64,000 bases of DNA from NCBI GenBank assembly GCA_902825775.1, contig CADECF010000009.1, forward strand, positions 115,310-179,309, read 5' to 3'. The DNA comes from an uncultured Lysobacteraceae bacterium (GTDB taxonomy: Bacteria; Pseudomonadota; Gammaproteobacteria; Xanthomonadales; Xanthomonadaceae). Of the stretch, positions 34,372-46,869 are shown one piece after another (positions within the stretch are counted from its first letter, which is position 1; every line of letters starts with the position of its first letter). The position numbers were made by a program, and so were the translations under genes. Under the pieces are notes generated by a model. It saw nothing but the letters and a program-made list of their open reading frames with translations. It made no database searches and had not been told where the DNA came from.

Positions 34372-36456
34372 TCATAGCCAGAATTTGATGATCACGCCCA
34401 GGCACACGATCAGGCCGAGGATCATCGCGAAAGCGTAGTGGTAGAGGTAACCGGACTGCGTACGGCGCAGCAGGTTGGCGCTGAAATCGACCAGCCGCGC
34501 GCTGCCGTTGACGAAGGCACCATCGATCACCCTCTCGTCGTTCTTGCGCGACAGCCTGCCGAGCTTGAGGCCGCCGCCGGCGAAGCCGCCGATCCACAGG
34601 TTGTCGAAACCGTACTTGTTTTCGAGGATCCGTTTGGCAAGTGCGACCGGCGCGATCCGGGTGAGCTTTGCCGGCAGTTCCGGCTTCCACCAATACAACA
34701 CGGTCGCCAGCGCGAAGCCGGCTAAGACCAGCAGGAACGGCGCTGCAATGAAACCATGCCACGCCATCGCGGCCGGGCCGTGCCAATGCTCTTCCTTGAC
34801 CTTGGCCACCGTATCGTGGATCGCGGCCACGTCGATCGAGCCGAGGAAATACGGCAGTTGCGCATGGTGGCCGGTCCAATCGGTGGCGAACAGCATCGGG
34901 CCGACCGTGAAGTAGCCGATGATCACCGACGGAATCGCCAGCAGGATCAGCGGCACGGTCACCACCCACGGCGATTCGTGCGGTTCTACCGGGCCGTGGT
35001 GGCCGTGATCGTCGTGCGCATCGTGGCCGTGATCGGCATGCGCGTCGCGGAAACGTTCCTTGCCGAAGAAGGTCATGTACAGCAGGCGGAAGCTGTAGAA
35101 CGAAGTCACGAAAGCGCCGAGCAGTACGGCCCAATAGCCGTAGCTGGCGATCCAGCTCGGCGCTTCGTGCGCATGCGCGGCGGCGGCTTCGATGATCGTG
35201 TCCTTCGAATAGAAGCCGGCGAAGAACGGCGTGCCGACCAGCGCCAGCGTACCGATCACGCTGGTCCAGAAGGTGATCGGCATGTATTTACGCAGGCCGC
35301 CCATCTTGCGCATGTCCTGCTCGTGGTGCATGCCGATGATCACCGAGCCGGCGGCCAGGAACAGCAGCGCCTTGAAGAAGGCGTGCGTCATCAGGTGGTA
35401 GACCGCCGCCGAATAAGCGGACACGCCCAGCGCCACGGTCATGTAGCCGAGCTGCGAGAGCGTGGAGTAAGCCACCACGCGCTTGATGTCGTTCTGCACC
35501 ATGCCGATCAGGCCGGTGAAGAAGGCGGTGGTCGCGCCGATGAACAGCACGAAGCTGAGCGCGGTTTCCGACATCTCGAACATCGGCGACATGCGCGCGA
35601 CCATGAAGATGCCGGCGGTGACCATCGTCGCGGCGTGGATCAGCGCCGAGATCGGGGTCGGGCCTTCCATCGAATCGGGCAGCCAGACGTGCAGCGGCAC
35701 TTGCGCCGACTTGCCCATCGCGCCGATGAACAGGCAGATGCAGATCACCGTGGCCACCGACCAGGGATGGCCTTCCATCAGCGTCATCTCGGCGCCCGCC
35801 ATCAGCGGCGCGTTTGCGAACACCGTGGCGTAGTCCAGCGTGCCGAAGTAATACAGCACCGCGGCGACGCCGAGCAGGAAGCCGAAATCGCCGACGCGGT
35901 TGACCAGGAAGGCCTTCAGGTTGGCGAAGATCGCGGTCGGGCGCTTGAACCAGAACCCGATCAGCAAGTACGACACCAGGCCCACCGCTTCCCAGCCGAA
36001 GAACAGCTGCAGGAAGTTGTTGCTCATCACCAGCATCAGCATGCTGAAGGTGAACAGGCTGATGTAGCTGAAGAAGCGCTGGTAGCCGTCGTCGTCGGCC
36101 ATGTAGCCGATGGTGTAGATGTGGACCAGCAACGATACGAAGGTGACCACCACCATCATCATCGCGGTCAGCTTGTCGATCATGAAACCGACGTGCGCGT
36201 CGAAGCTGCCGATCTGGAACCAGGTGTAGACGTTCTCGTTGAACGGCGCCGCGCCCTGGCCGACCAACTGCCACAGCACCCAGCACGACAAGGCGCAGCT
36301 GACCGCCACGCCGAGGATGGTGACGCTGTGCGCGCCCACCCGGCCGACGCGGCGACCGAACAGGCCGGCCACGATCGCGCCGATCAGCGGCGCCAGCACG
36401 ATCGCCAGCAGGACGGTCTTGGAGATTGCGTAATCGTGCATGTCTGCGCCCGGCAT
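34372..36456 (-). CDS. nuoL: NADH-quinone oxidoreductase subunit L
   Basis: 694 residues, the distal antiporter-like subunit with the long lateral helix at its C-terminus. Seen: LFFGWEAVGLVSYLLIGFW, KSAQVPLHVWLPDSMEGPTP, VAYSTLSQLGYMTVALG. A histidine-rich loop (RDAHADHGHDAHDDHGHHG, ~480-500) lies before the last helices. Start ATG 36456, four bases after nuoK; ATG 36441 (MHDYAISK) is a possible alternative. Confidence 0.96.
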   Translation of the reverse strand: MPGADMHDYAISKTVLLAIVLAPLIGAIVAGLFGRRVGRVGAHSVTILGVAVSCALSCWVLWQLVGQGAAPFNENVYTWFQIGSFDAHVGFMIDKLTAMMMVVVTFVSLLVHIYTIGYMADDDGYQRFFSYISLFTFSMLMLVMSNNFLQLFFGWEAVGLVSYLLIGFWFKRPTAIFANLKAFLVNRVGDFGFLLGVAAVLYYFGTLDYATVFANAPLMAGAEMTLMEGHPWSVATVICICLFIGAMGKSAQVPLHVWLPDSMEGPTPISALIHAATMVTAGIFMVARMSPMFEMSETALSFVLFIGATTAFFTGLIGMVQNDIKRVVAYSTLSQLGYMTVALGVSAYSAAVYHLMTHAFFKALLFLAAGSVIIGMHHEQDMRKMGGLRKYMPITFWTSVIGTLALVGTPFFAGFYSKDTIIEAAAAHAHEAPSWIASYGYWAVLLGAFVTSFYSFRLLYMTFFGKERFRDAHADHGHDAHDDHGHHGPVEPHESPWVVTVPLILLAIPSVIIGYFTVGPMLFATDWTGHHAQLPYFLGSIDVAAIHDTVAKVKEEHWHGPAAMAWHGFIAAPFLLVLAGFALATVLYWWKPELPAKLTRIAPVALAKRILENKYGFDNLWIGGFAGGGLKLGRLSRKNDERVIDGAFVNGSARLVDFSANLLRRTQSGYLYHYAFAMILGLIVCLGVIIKFWL

Positions 36457-36460
36457 CGCG

Positions 36461-36778
36461 TCAGCCCTTCAACGTGTCGATTTCGGCGACGTCGATCGTG
36501 CGCCGGTTGCGGAACAGCGTGACCAGGATCGCCAGGCCGATCGCGGCCTCGGCCGCGGCCACGGTCAGGATGAAGAACACGAACACCTGGCCGGCCGCAT
36601 CGCCCATTTCTCGCGAAAACGCGACGAAATTGATATTGACCGCCAGCAGCATCAGCTCGATGCACATCAGCAGCACGATCACGTTCTTGCGATTGAGGAA
36701 GATGCCGGCCACGCTGATGCAGAACAGCACCGCGCCGAGCGCGAGGTAATGGCCCAGGCCGATGGTCAGCGCGGTCAT
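36461..36778 (-). CDS. nuoK: NADH-quinone oxidoreductase subunit K
   Basis: 105 residues, three transmembrane helices. [20 protein letters not shown], then [20 protein letters not shown] with the conserved membrane Glu, then [20 protein letters not shown] with the second Glu. Start ATG 36778, overlapping nuoJ by four bases. Confidence 0.96.
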   Translation of the reverse strand: MTALTIGLGHYLALGAVLFCISVAGIFLNRKNVIVLLMCIELMLLAVNINFVAFSREMGDAAGQVFVFFILTVAAAEAAIGLAILVTLFRNRRTIDVAEIDTLKG

Positions 36779-37413
36779 GGCTGCTTCCCCTCTGCGGCCG
36801 CGTCCGGTTCGGACGGGCGGCGCTCGGCCTGCATGCTCACCATGCGCAGGCGATCCGAGGCCTTGACCCGCGACTGCGCGGACGGGCTCTGGTGCTTCAC
36901 GCCGACGCGTCGACGCAGCGTCAGCATCACCGCCGCGATCACCGCCACGGTCAGGATCACCGCAGCGGTCTCGAACGGCAGCAGGAACTCGGTGAACAGC
37001 GCGCGCGCCAGCCAGGTGGTATTGGGAATGTCGCTGGCGGCCTCGACCACCGGCTTGAACGGCACCGAGCGCGCCTTGACGCCGATCAGCACGAACATTT
37101 CGACCAGCATCGTCACCGCCACCACCAATCCGACCGGCAGATAGCGCACGAAACCTTCGCGCAGCGGCGCGGTGTCGACGTCGAGCATCATCACCACGAA
37201 CAGGAACAGCACCATCACCGCGCCGACGTAGACCAGGATCAGGGTCACGCCGAGGAACTCGGCGCCGGCCAGTATCCAGGTGCAGGCCACCGTGAAGAAA
37301 GTCAGCACCAGGAACAGCGCGGCGTGCACCGGGTTCTTGACGCTGATCACCGCCACGGCCGACATCACGGTGGCGGCGGCGAAGACGTAGAAGGCGAGCG
37401 AGGCAAGGTCCAT
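36775..37413 (-). CDS. nuoJ: NADH-quinone oxidoreductase subunit J
   Basis: 212 residues with five predicted membrane helices ([40 protein letters not shown], containing the pi-bulge glycine/tyrosine region). The cytoplasmic C-terminal tail is long and charged ([11 protein letters not shown]...[10 protein letters not shown]). Start ATG 37413, nine bases after nuoI. Confidence 0.94.
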   Translation of the reverse strand: MDLASLAFYVFAAATVMSAVAVISVKNPVHAALFLVLTFFTVACTWILAGAEFLGVTLILVYVGAVMVLFLFVVMMLDVDTAPLREGFVRYLPVGLVVAVTMLVEMFVLIGVKARSVPFKPVVEAASDIPNTTWLARALFTEFLLPFETAAVILTVAVIAAVMLTLRRRVGVKHQSPSAQSRVKASDRLRMVSMQAERRPSEPDAAAEGKQP

Positions 37414-37422
37414 TCGTCGTCC

Positions 37423-37911
37423 TCAGCGGAAAGCGGCGTCGGCGGCGCGGCGCTCGGCGATCTCGGATTCGAGACGGTCGCCGATCGCCAGCAGCTGCGG
37501 TTTAGTGAGGATGTTCTGGCCGCGTTTGTCGAAGTGGTATTCGTGGATGTGGGTTTCCACGATCGAGTCGACCGGGCAGCTCTCCTCGCAGAAGCCGCAA
37601 TAGATGCACTTGAACAGGTCGATGTCGTAGCGCGTGGTGCGGCGGGTGCCGTCGGCGCGCTGCTCCGAATCGATGGTGATGGCCAGCGCCGGGCACACCG
37701 CTTCGCACAATTTGCAGGCGATGCAGCGCTCTTCGCCATTCGGATAGCGGCGCAGCGCATGCACGCCGCGGAAGCGCGGCGACATCGGCGTCTTTTCCAT
37801 CGGGTACATCAGCGTGTACTTGGGACGGAACAGGTATTTCAGCGTCAGCCACAGGCCGCCGAACAGTTCCAGCAGCAGCAGGCTCTTGAAATAGGAGGCG
37901 ATTCTGCTCAT
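37423..37911 (-). CDS. nuoI: NADH-quinone oxidoreductase subunit I
   Basis: 162 residues carrying clusters N6a and N6b: [16 protein letters not shown] and [16 protein letters not shown], each CxxCxxCxxxCP. The amphipathic N-terminus contacts the membrane arm. Start ATG 37911, one base after the nuoH stop. Confidence 0.97.
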   Translation of the reverse strand: MSRIASYFKSLLLLELFGGLWLTLKYLFRPKYTLMYPMEKTPMSPRFRGVHALRRYPNGEERCIACKLCEAVCPALAITIDSEQRADGTRRTTRYDIDLFKCIYCGFCEESCPVDSIVETHIHEYHFDKRGQNILTKPQLLAIGDRLESEIAERRAADAAFR

Positions 37912-37912
37912 G

Positions 37913-38977
37913 TCAGCGGCCCGCCTCGATCACGCCGAAATAGGCCAGCAAAGTCGTCACGGCGATCCAGGCGATGGTGAGGGGAATGAAGACTTTCCAG
38001 CCCAGCCGCATGATCTGGTCGTAGCGGTAGCGCGGGAACGAAGCGCGGAACCAGATGAAGGCGCTGGCGAAGAAGAACACCTTCGCGAACAGCCACCACC
38101 AGCCGTCCACCGACAGGAACGGAATGCCCCAACCGTGGAATGGGCTGAGCCAGCCGCCGAGGAAGAAGATCGAGGTCAGGAAACTGACCAGGATCATGTT
38201 GGCGTATTCGGCCAGGAAGAACAGCGCGAACGCCGAACCGGAATACTCGACCATGTGGCCGGCGACGATTTCAGACTCGCCTTCCACCACGTCGAACGGC
38301 GCGCGGTTGGTTTCGGCCACGCCCGAAACGAAGTAGACGATGAACATCGGCAGCAGCGGCAGCCAGAACCACTCGAAGAAGCCCATGTCGCCGGCCTGCG
38401 CCATCACGATCTGGCTCAGGTTGAGGCTGCCCGCGGCGATCAGTACGCCGACCAGGGCGAAGCCCATCGCGATTTCGTAGGACACCACCTGCGCAGCCGA
38501 ACGCATCGCGCCGAGGAAGGCGTATTTGGAGTTGGACGCCCAGCCGGCCAGGATGATGCCGTACACGCCCAGCGAGGTCATCGCCAGCAGATAAAGCAAA
38601 CCGGCGTTGGCGTTGGACAACACCACCTGCGCATCGAACGGCACCACCGCCCACGCGGCGAACGCCGGTGCGAGCGTGATCAGCGGCGCCAGGATGTACA
38701 GCGCTTTCTGCGCGCTGGTGGGCTGGATCACTTCCTTGAACAACAGTTTGAAAACGTCCGCGAACGCCTGCAGGATGCCTTTGCCCACATACATCGGGCC
38801 GCGGCGCACGTGCATCCAGCCGATCAGCTTGCGTTCCCACACCACGTAGAACGCGACCGCGACGATCACCGGCACGGCGATCGCCAGGATCTTCAGCACG
38901 ATCCACACCAGCGCGCCGATGGCGCCGAACGAAAGCAGCCAGTCGCGGAACGGGTCGATGAGCATCGTCGAAATCAT
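37913..38977 (-). CDS. nuoH: NADH-quinone oxidoreductase subunit H
   Basis: 354 residues, about eight membrane helices, contributing to the quinone chamber. Seen: [40 protein letters not shown], and [20 protein letters not shown], the conserved acidic loop. ATG 38977 chosen: it overlaps the nuoG stop by four bases. The frame remains open far upstream only because it runs antisense-free through nuoG in another phase. Confidence 0.96.
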   Translation of the reverse strand: MISTMLIDPFRDWLLSFGAIGALVWIVLKILAIAVPVIVAVAFYVVWERKLIGWMHVRRGPMYVGKGILQAFADVFKLLFKEVIQPTSAQKALYILAPLITLAPAFAAWAVVPFDAQVVLSNANAGLLYLLAMTSLGVYGIILAGWASNSKYAFLGAMRSAAQVVSYEIAMGFALVGVLIAAGSLNLSQIVMAQAGDMGFFEWFWLPLLPMFIVYFVSGVAETNRAPFDVVEGESEIVAGHMVEYSGSAFALFFLAEYANMILVSFLTSIFFLGGWLSPFHGWGIPFLSVDGWWWLFAKVFFFASAFIWFRASFPRYRYDQIMRLGWKVFIPLTIAWIAVTTLLAYFGVIEAGR

Positions 38978-41223
38978 GCGCGACTCACCTTCACCTTGGC
39001 GGCGGCCAGCGGCGCGGTGGCGCCGTAGCCGGTTTCGACCCAGACGCTGCCGGCCGCGACCTGGTCGCTGACGAACACTTGCAACGTCGCGACACCGCGG
39101 CCGTTGTCGAGCTTGGCCATGGCGCCCTCTTCCAAACCATGCGCGCGCGCGTCGTCCGGGTGCAGCGTGACGCGCGGACCGAGCGTCAGCGGGTGCGCCT
39201 GCAACGCGGCCGCGCGGCGGGTGATGCCGTCGACGCGATAAATGGCTTGCGAAGCGGCCACTTCCAGACCCTCGCCGGATGCGGGCGCTTTGGATGCGGC
39301 GATCGCGGCGACATCGCGCGGCGCGATGCCCGCGCGCAGGCCGGCCAGATCGGTGAATTCGAAGCCCGGCGCCTGCAGCACAGAACCCAATGCGCGCAGC
39401 ACGCGCCAACCCGGACGCGCTTCGTCGGGCAGCTTGCCGGCGGGCACGGCGACCTGGTTGCGGCCGTCGAGATTGGTCAGCGTGGCGTCGATTTCCGGCA
39501 AGGAACCGATCGGCAGGATCACATCTGCCACCGCGCGCGTCGATTTGCAGGCGAAATGGCTGAAAGCCACGACCTGCGCATCGCCGAGCGTCTTCATCGC
39601 AACGGCCTGATCGGCGAAATCCAGGCCCGGCTCGATGCCGTAAATCACGTAAGCGCTGCGCGGCTGCTCGAACATGGCCTTGGCGTCGTGCGACGCCGGC
39701 AGCACGCCGTGGCGCGCCAGGCCGACCGCGTTCGCGCCCTGCGGGATGCGGCACAAACGCGCGCCGGTCGCCTGCGCCAGCGCGCGGGCGGCGGCACGGA
39801 TCGCCGCAGCGTGCGGGCCGTTCTCGGCGACGCCGCCGACGATGATGGCAGCGTTGCCGCCGGCATCGGCCAGCAGTTTCGACAATGCGGCGTCGCCCAG
39901 CGATTCGGCGATGCGCGACGGCGACACGATGCGCTTGGATGCGAAATCGAACGCAACGTCGAAATCGACCGGATTGACCGAATGGATCTTGGCGCCGTTG
40001 CGCCAGGCCTTGCGCAGGCGCGCGTGCACCAGCGGCAGTTCGTGGCGGATGTTGCTGCCGACGATCAGTACGGCCGACGCTTTTTCGAGTTCGGCGACCG
40101 GCATGCCGAAGACTTCTGCACGGGCGCCGTCGGACAGGTCCTGCTGGCCGATGCGGTGATCGAGGTTGCCCGTGCCGAGCGCGTCGGCCAGGCGTGCGAG
40201 CAGCGCGCCCTCTTCGTTCGATGTCGCCGGATGCACCAGCACGCCCAGATCGTCGGCGGCATTGTCTTTCAGGATTTTCGCGGCGCGGGCCAGCGCTTCG
40301 TCCCACGAAGCGTCGCGCCAGCTTTCATCAGGTGTGCCGCCGTTGTCCTTCACCATCGGCCGCTTGGCGCGGTCGTCGGCGTACAGGCCCTGGCTCGCGT
40401 AGCGGTCGCGATCGGACAGCCAGCATTCGTTGACGGCTTCGTTGTCGCGCGGCACCGCGCGCATCACGTCGCCGCGGCGCGCATGGATGAATAAATTGCT
40501 GCCCAGCGCATCTTGGAAGCCGAGCGATTCCTTGGCGATCAGTTCCCACGGCCGCGCACGGAAACGGAACACCTTGTTGGTCAGCGCGCCGACCGGACAC
40601 ACGTCGATGACGTTGCCGGACAGTTCCGTGGTCAGCGGTTTGCCGTCCCAGGTGCCGATCTCGAGATTCTCGCCGCGCTGCATGCCACCGAGTTCGTAGG
40701 TGCCGGCGATATCGGCGGTGAAGCGCACGCAACGCGTGCACTGGATGCAACGGGTCATGTCGCTGGAGACCAGCGGACCGAAATCCTCGTCGGCCACCAC
40801 GCGCTTGCGTTCCTGGAAGCGGCTCACCGAGCGGCCGTAGCCCAGCGACAGGTCCTGCAGTTCGCATTCGCCGCCCTGATCGCAGATCGGGCAGTCGAGC
40901 GGATGGTTGATCAGCAGGAATTCCATCACGTTGCGCTGCGACTTCAGCGCCTTGTCGCTGCGCGTGGAGATCTTCATGCCGTCCATCACCGGCGTGGCGC
41001 AGGCCGGCGCGGGCTTGGGCATCTTTTCGACTTCGACCAGGCACATGCGGCAGTTGGCCGCGATCGCCAGTTTGTCGTGGTAGCAGAAGCGCGGGATCGG
41101 AATGCCGGCCTTGTCGGCGGCCTGGATGATCATCGAGCCTTTCGGCGCGGCCAGTTCCTTGCCGTCGATGAAGACAGTGACGTGATCCGGCGGCAGATTC
41201 GGGTTAACGGGTTGTGCGCTCAC
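38974..41223 (-). CDS. nuoG: NADH-quinone oxidoreductase subunit G
   Basis: 749 residues. N-terminal [2Fe-2S] ferredoxin domain ([21 protein letters not shown]), then [16 protein letters not shown] and [17 protein letters not shown] binding [4Fe-4S] centres, then a molybdopterin-oxidoreductase-like body that no longer carries a cofactor. The start is GTG 41223 in GTGA with the nuoF stop. No near-ATG gives the expected N-terminus ([20 protein letters not shown]). Confidence 0.95.
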   Translation of the reverse strand: MSAQPVNPNLPPDHVTVFIDGKELAAPKGSMIIQAADKAGIPIPRFCYHDKLAIAANCRMCLVEVEKMPKPAPACATPVMDGMKISTRSDKALKSQRNVMEFLLINHPLDCPICDQGGECELQDLSLGYGRSVSRFQERKRVVADEDFGPLVSSDMTRCIQCTRCVRFTADIAGTYELGGMQRGENLEIGTWDGKPLTTELSGNVIDVCPVGALTNKVFRFRARPWELIAKESLGFQDALGSNLFIHARRGDVMRAVPRDNEAVNECWLSDRDRYASQGLYADDRAKRPMVKDNGGTPDESWRDASWDEALARAAKILKDNAADDLGVLVHPATSNEEGALLARLADALGTGNLDHRIGQQDLSDGARAEVFGMPVAELEKASAVLIVGSNIRHELPLVHARLRKAWRNGAKIHSVNPVDFDVAFDFASKRIVSPSRIAESLGDAALSKLLADAGGNAAIIVGGVAENGPHAAAIRAAARALAQATGARLCRIPQGANAVGLARHGVLPASHDAKAMFEQPRSAYVIYGIEPGLDFADQAVAMKTLGDAQVVAFSHFACKSTRAVADVILPIGSLPEIDATLTNLDGRNQVAVPAGKLPDEARPGWRVLRALGSVLQAPGFEFTDLAGLRAGIAPRDVAAIAASKAPASGEGLEVAASQAIYRVDGITRRAAALQAHPLTLGPRVTLHPDDARAHGLEEGAMAKLDNGRGVATLQVFVSDQVAAGSVWVETGYGATAPLAAAKVKVSRA

Positions 41224-42551
41224 GCCGCCACTCCGTACTTGCCATCGACGATCGAACGGCCGTTGCGGATGAAGTACTCGAACTCGTCCCAGTAATGGCG
41301 CAGGAAACCCTGCACCGGCCACGCCGCGGCTTCGCCGAAGGCGCAGATGGTGTGGCCTTCGATTTGCCCCGCGGCGGCTTTGAGCACGTTCAAATCGTCG
41401 AGCGTGGCTTTGCCGTCGACGATGCGGGTCAGCATGCGGTACATCCAGCCCGTGCCCTCGCGACAGGGCGTGCACTGGCCGCAGGATTCGGCGTAGTAGA
41501 AGCGCGCGATGCGCTGGCAAGCGCGGACCATGCAGGTGGTTTCGTCCATCACGATCACCGCGCCCGAGCCGAGGCCGGAACCGGCTTTCTGGATCGCGTC
41601 GTAATCCATGGTCAGGCCCATCATCGTTTCGGCCGGCAGCACCGGCATCGACGAACCGCCCGGGATCACGCCCTTCAGCTTGTGGCCGTTGCGCACGCCG
41701 CCGGCCATTTCCAGCAGTTCGGCGAACGTCGTGCCGAGGCGGATTTCGTAGTTGCCCGGCTTGTTGACGTGGCCGGATACCGAGAAGATCTTCGGCCCGC
41801 CGTTATTCGGCTTGCCGAGATTGAGGAACCACTCGGCGCCGTTGCGGATGATCGCCGGCACCGATGCGTAAGTCTCGGTGTTGTTGATCGTGGTCGGCTT
41901 GCCGTACAGGCCGAAGTTGGCCGGGAACGGCGGCTTGAAGCGCGGCTGCCCCTTCTTGCCTTCCAGCGATTCCATCAGCGCGGTTTCTTCGCCGCAGATG
42001 TAGGCGCCGGCGCCGAGCGCGTTGTAGATATCGATGTCGATGCCGCTGCCGAGCACGTTCTTGCCCAGCCAGCCGTTGGCATAGGCCTCGGCGGTCGCTT
42101 CTTCCAAGTGCTCGAACGGCTCGTGGTGGAACTCGCCGCGCAGATAGTTGTAGGCCACGGTGCTGCCGGTGGCGTAGCAGGCGATCGCCATGCCTTCGAT
42201 CACCGAATGCGGGTTGTAACGCAGGATGTCGCGGTCCTTGGCCGTACCCGGCTCGGATTCGTCCGAATTGCAGAGGATGTACTTCTGCATGTCGCCCTTG
42301 GGCATGAAGCTCCACTTCAGGCCGGTCGGGAAACCCGCGCCGCCGCGGCCGCGCAGGCCGGATTGCTTGACCATTTCGACCACGTCGGCCGGCGCGATTT
42401 TTTCTTCGATGATCTTGCGCAGCGCGCTGTAGCCGCCGGTCTTGAGATAGTTCTCGTACGACCACGGCTTGTCGAAATGCAGCGTCGTGTAGACGACCTG
42501 GTGTTCTTTCGGCGCCGGGCCGACGGGGCCGGTGTTCTGATGGTGCGCCAT
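41220..42551 (-). CDS. nuoF: NADH-quinone oxidoreductase subunit F
   Basis: 443 residues. Binds NADH and FMN and one [4Fe-4S] centre (N3). Seen: [20 protein letters not shown], the [20 protein letters not shown] block, and [15 protein letters not shown] with the fourth Cys in HTICAFGEA. Start ATG 42551, three bases after nuoE. Confidence 0.97.
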   Translation of the reverse strand: MAHHQNTGPVGPAPKEHQVVYTTLHFDKPWSYENYLKTGGYSALRKIIEEKIAPADVVEMVKQSGLRGRGGAGFPTGLKWSFMPKGDMQKYILCNSDESEPGTAKDRDILRYNPHSVIEGMAIACYATGSTVAYNYLRGEFHHEPFEHLEEATAEAYANGWLGKNVLGSGIDIDIYNALGAGAYICGEETALMESLEGKKGQPRFKPPFPANFGLYGKPTTINNTETYASVPAIIRNGAEWFLNLGKPNNGGPKIFSVSGHVNKPGNYEIRLGTTFAELLEMAGGVRNGHKLKGVIPGGSSMPVLPAETMMGLTMDYDAIQKAGSGLGSGAVIVMDETTCMVRACQRIARFYYAESCGQCTPCREGTGWMYRMLTRIVDGKATLDDLNVLKAAAGQIEGHTICAFGEAAAWPVQGFLRHYWDEFEYFIRNGRSIVDGKYGVAA

Positions 42552-42554
42552 GCC

Positions 42555-43082
42555 CTACTCCAGCCCGTCCAGCAGTTCGTCGACCTTGGCCGGCGTCAGC
42601 TTCTCGTGGTAATGCCCGTTGATCACCATCACCGGCGCGCCGCAGCACGCGGCCAGGCACTCTTCCTCGTTCTTCAGGAAGATGCGGCCGTCGGCGCTGG
42701 ATTCGCCGAGCTTGCAGCCGAGCTTCTTCTCGGCGTGCGCGACCAGGCCTTCGGCGCCGTTGAGCCAGCAACTGATGTTGGTGCAGAAGGCGACGTTGTT
42801 GCGGCCGACCTTGTGCGTTTCGAACATCGAATAGAAGCTCGCCACTTCGTAGGCCCACACCGGCGGCAGATCCAAGTATTTGGCGACGCCTGCGATCAGT
42901 TCGTCGGTCAGCCAGCCGCCGTTCTGTTCCTGCGCCGCGTGCAGGCCTTGCAGCACGGCCGAACGCTTGCGATCCGGCGGGAACTTGGCCAGCCAGTGGT
43001 CGATATGGGCGCGGGTCTTGTCGCTCAGCACGACCTGCGGGTCGACGTGGCGTGCGCTTTCGAAATTGCCTGTAGCTTTCAT
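42555..43082 (-). CDS. nuoE: NADH-quinone oxidoreductase subunit E
   Basis: 175 residues with a thioredoxin-like C-terminal domain holding [2Fe-2S] centre N1a: CTNISC (Cx4C) and CLAACCGAPV (Cx3C). A helical N-terminus precedes it (HIDHWLAKFPPDRKRSAVLQ). Start ATG 43082, 13 bases after nuoD. Confidence 0.96.
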   Translation of the reverse strand: MKATGNFESARHVDPQVVLSDKTRAHIDHWLAKFPPDRKRSAVLQGLHAAQEQNGGWLTDELIAGVAKYLDLPPVWAYEVASFYSMFETHKVGRNNVAFCTNISCWLNGAEGLVAHAEKKLGCKLGESSADGRIFLKNEEECLAACCGAPVMVINGHYHEKLTPAKVDELLDGLE

Positions 43083-43095
43083 CGGTCGTTCGCTC

Positions 43096-44399
<1,304 letters not shown>

Positions 44400-44403
<4 letters not shown>

Positions 44404-45143
44404 TTCGCGCCCTCCGCGGCCGCTTCGCCTGCGGCGGTCGCATAGCGCGCATCGTCGCGGATCACGCGCGGCACGAGCACGCGCGGTTCGACCGAAGTGA
44501 CCGGCTCGTAGATCACGCGCTGCTTCTCGGCGTCGTAACGCACTTCGACATTGCCGATCAGCGGGAAATCCTTGCGGAACGGATGGCCGACGAAACCGTA
44601 GTCGGTAAGGATGCGGCGCAGGTCGGGATGGCCGCGGAACACGATGCCGAACAGATCGTAGGCTTCGCGCTCGAACCAGCCGGCGCCGACCCAGACCCCG
44701 GTCAGCGAATCGACCATCGGCAGATCGTCGTTGTCGCAGAACGCGCGCAAACGCAGGCGCCGGTTGTGCTGCAGCGACAGCAAGTGCGCGACTGCGGCGA
44801 AACGGCGGCCGGGCATCGCGGTTTCGACGTGTTCGAATTGATCCAGCGGCTGCTCGCCGTATTTGAAGCGGCCGGGGCCGCGGCCTTCGACGCCGCGGCT
44901 GAAACCTTCGGACGACACGTCGGCGGTATCCCACTCGTCGCTGCCGTAGCCGAGGTAGTCGACGCCGCTGACGTCGACCAGTTGTTCGAAACCGAACTCG
45001 TCGCGCAACGCCTGCGCGGCGGCGAGCCAGCTCGCGGCGGGCACTTCCAGCGTCAATTCGCCGCGCGGCAAGGCGACATCGACTTTGGCATCGGCGAAAC
45101 GCGCGCGAAGGCGTTCGGCGAAAGCGGTCGCGGTTTCGCTCAT
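44400..45143 (-). CDS. nuoC: NADH-quinone oxidoreductase subunit C
   Basis: 247 residues, 30-kDa homologue. The signature is [20 protein letters not shown] followed by [21 protein letters not shown] ~35-residue Gly/Arg-rich insertion ([20 protein letters not shown]) lies between the first strands and the core. Start ATG 45143, overlapping nuoB by four bases. Confidence 0.95.
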
Positions 45144-45745
45144 ACCAGCGGACCCTGGGCGGCCGTTTCCCGATCGGCGATCGAGCGGGCCGAGAACGGG
45201 TTGCCTTGCGTACGGCGGATCTTCTTCTGCAATTGCAGGATGCCGTAGATCAGCGCTTCCGGCGCCGGCGGGCAGCCGGGCACGTAGATGTCGACCGGCA
45301 CGATGCGATCGCAGCCGCGCACTACCGCATAGCTGTAGTGATAGTAGCCGCCGCCGTTGGCGCAGCTTCCCATCGAGATCACCCATTTGGGATCGGGCAT
45401 CTGGTCGTAGACCTTGCGCAGCGCCGGGGCCATCTTGTTGACCAGCGTGCCGGCGACGATCATCACGTCCGCCTGGCGCGGCGACGGGCGGAACACCACG
45501 CCGTAGCGGTCGAGGTCCAAGCGCGAGGCCGCCGCGTGCATCATTTCCACGCCGCAGCAGGCCAGGCCGAACGTGAGCGGCCACATCGATCCGGTGCGCG
45601 CCCAGTTCCACAGCGCATCGAAGCTGGTGGTGACGAAGCCCTGTTCGAGCAGCGGGTTGTCGCCTTCCGGGCGCAGGATGTCGTCCAGCCGGCCTTCCGG
45701 CAGCGGGTTGTGCATCAGATTCGAGACGGTTTGGATCACTCCCAT
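45140..45745 (-). CDS. nuoB: NADH-quinone oxidoreductase subunit B
   Basis: 201 residues. Binds the terminal cluster N2: tandem cysteines in [10 protein letters not shown], then GSCANGGG and [10 protein letters not shown]. Start ATG 45745, overlapping the nuoA end by ten bases. The C-terminal ~20 residues beyond [10 protein letters not shown] are variable. Confidence 0.97.
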   Translation of the reverse strand: MGVIQTVSNLMHNPLPEGRLDDILRPEGDNPLLEQGFVTTSFDALWNWARTGSMWPLTFGLACCGVEMMHAAASRLDLDRYGVVFRPSPRQADVMIVAGTLVNKMAPALRKVYDQMPDPKWVISMGSCANGGGYYHYSYAVVRGCDRIVPVDIYVPGCPPAPEALIYGILQLQKKIRRTQGNPFSARSIADRETAAQGPLV

Positions 45746-46092
45746 TCCAGCGCGCCCTTCTTCCAGACGTAGACGAAACCCAGGAACAACATGCCGACGA
45801 ACAAGCCCATCGTGACCAGTCCGCGCGCGCCGAGATCGTGGAATACCTGCGTCCACGGCACGATGAAGATGATTTCCAGATCGAAAATGATGAACTGGAT
45901 CGCGATCAGGTAATAACGCACGTCGAACTGCATGCGCGCGTCTTCGAAAGCGGGGAAGCCGCATTCGTAAGCCGACAGTTTGTCGGCGGTCGGGCGCTTG
46001 GGCCCGAGCAGGTTGCCGACGATAAGAAGAGCGACGCCGATACCGGTCGCCACGATCAAAAACAGCAGGGTCGGCAAATATTCGGCCAGCAC
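45736..46092 (-). CDS. nuoA: NADH-quinone oxidoreductase subunit A
   Basis: 118 residues, three membrane helices. The conserved loop [20 protein letters not shown] and [10 protein letters not shown] are present. Start GTG 46092; no ATG gives a full first helix. First gene of the 14-gene nuo operon, 135 bases downstream of tRNA-Leu. No strong promoter was seen in the gap, so transcription may continue from the tRNA or secG. Confidence 0.95.
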   Translation of the reverse strand: MLAEYLPTLLFLIVATGIGVALLIVGNLLGPKRPTADKLSAYECGFPAFEDARMQFDVRYYLIAIQFIIFDLEIIFIVPWTQVFHDLGARGLVTMGLFVGMLFLGFVYVWKKGALEWE

Positions 46093-46138
46093 TCGCTATC
46101 TCTCTCGGCTACTAGCCGCGTCGCCGCGGCCGTTGCTC

Positions 46139-46162
46139 GATGCCGGACTCGCGTCCGGCATC
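46139..46162 (-). other. stem-loop between tRNA-Leu and nuoA
   Basis: GATGCCGGACTCGCGTCCGGCATC: a 10-bp stem with no U-tract. It could be a tRNA 3' processing or weak termination signal. Confidence 0.45.
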
Positions 46163-46227
46163 GCGTTGCCCTCCTGCGTGGGATCCGCACCTGGCGGTGC
46201 GTTTCGGCGCGCGGGGGAGCGCAGTTA

Positions 46228-46312
46228 TGGTGCCCAAGGGGGGACTCGAACCCCCACGACCTAAGCCGCTACCACCTCAAGGTAGTGCGTCTACCAATTC
46301 CGCCACCTGGGC
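46228..46312 (-). tRNA. tRNA-Leu (GAG)
   Basis: 85 bases with encoded CCA. Acceptor stem GCCCAGG/CTTGGGC, D-arm GGCGGAATTGGTAGACGC typical of leucine tRNAs, anticodon loop TTGAGGT, long variable arm (CGGCTTAGGTCG) and T-arm GGGGGTTCGAGTCCCCC. It lies between secG and nuoA. Confidence 0.96.
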
Positions 46313-46361
46313 TGACGTTCGCGCCGATGCACCGGCGCTATGCCGCTAATTGTATTCGGTA

Positions 46362-46850
46362 TCAGCCGCCTTGCGGAGTGGCTGGCGGCGTTTGCGATGC
46401 CGGCTGCGTTTGCGCGGGCGCAGGCTGCTGCGGTTGGGTCTGCTGCGGCTGCGTGCCCTGCGTTGCCGGCGCCTGCGGAACGACGGCGGGCGCTGTTGCC
46501 GGTGCGGCCGGGATATTCGACGCCGGCGCGCTGGGCACCTTGGCGTTGTCGCCTGCGGCAGGCACAGGCTGTTGCGCCATCACGCCCAGGTCCTGCGCCA
46601 CCGGCACATTGCTGCTGGAACGCGTGTGATACCAGGCCATGAAGAGGCTGATGGCGAAGAACACGATCGCCAGCCACTTGGTGCTCTTGGACAGGAAGTT
46701 GGATGCGCCGCGCGCACCGAACACCGTGGCCGAAGCGCCGCCGCCGAAGCCGGAACCGGCTTGCGCACCCGCGCCGCGCTGCATCAGGATCAGCGCGATC
46801 ATGGCGATCGCGAGCAACACGTAAACCACGTTGAGGACGAGCAGGAGCAT
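46362..46850 (-). CDS. secG: preprotein translocase subunit SecG
   Basis: 162 residues. Two membrane helices (~2-22 and ~58-75) flank the conserved cytoplasmic loop GAGAQAGSGFGGGASATVFG followed by ARGASNFL. The C-terminal ~75 residues are Pro/Ala/Gln/Thr-rich and low-complexity (TQPQQTQPQQPAPAQTQP). This tail is common in xanthomonads and has no known role. Start ATG 46850, 19 bases after tpiA. Confidence 0.94.
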   Translation of the reverse strand: MLLLVLNVVYVLLAIAMIALILMQRGAGAQAGSGFGGGASATVFGARGASNFLSKSTKWLAIVFFAISLFMAWYHTRSSSNVPVAQDLGVMAQQPVPAAGDNAKVPSAPASNIPAAPATAPAVVPQAPATQGTQPQQTQPQQPAPAQTQPASQTPPATPQGG

Positions 46851-46869
46851 CAGGAACCTTGGCTATCGT

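Noticed and set aside
37913-40306. 797-codon frame that would make NuoH much longer
   Set aside because: The upstream part is nuoG read in another phase. ATG 38977 gives a normal-length NuoH with a four-base overlap.
46349-46377. Promoter for tRNA-Leu (TACAAT at 46349-46354)
   Set aside because: The -10 box is good, but no acceptable -35 box lies 16-18 bases upstream, so it was not annotated.
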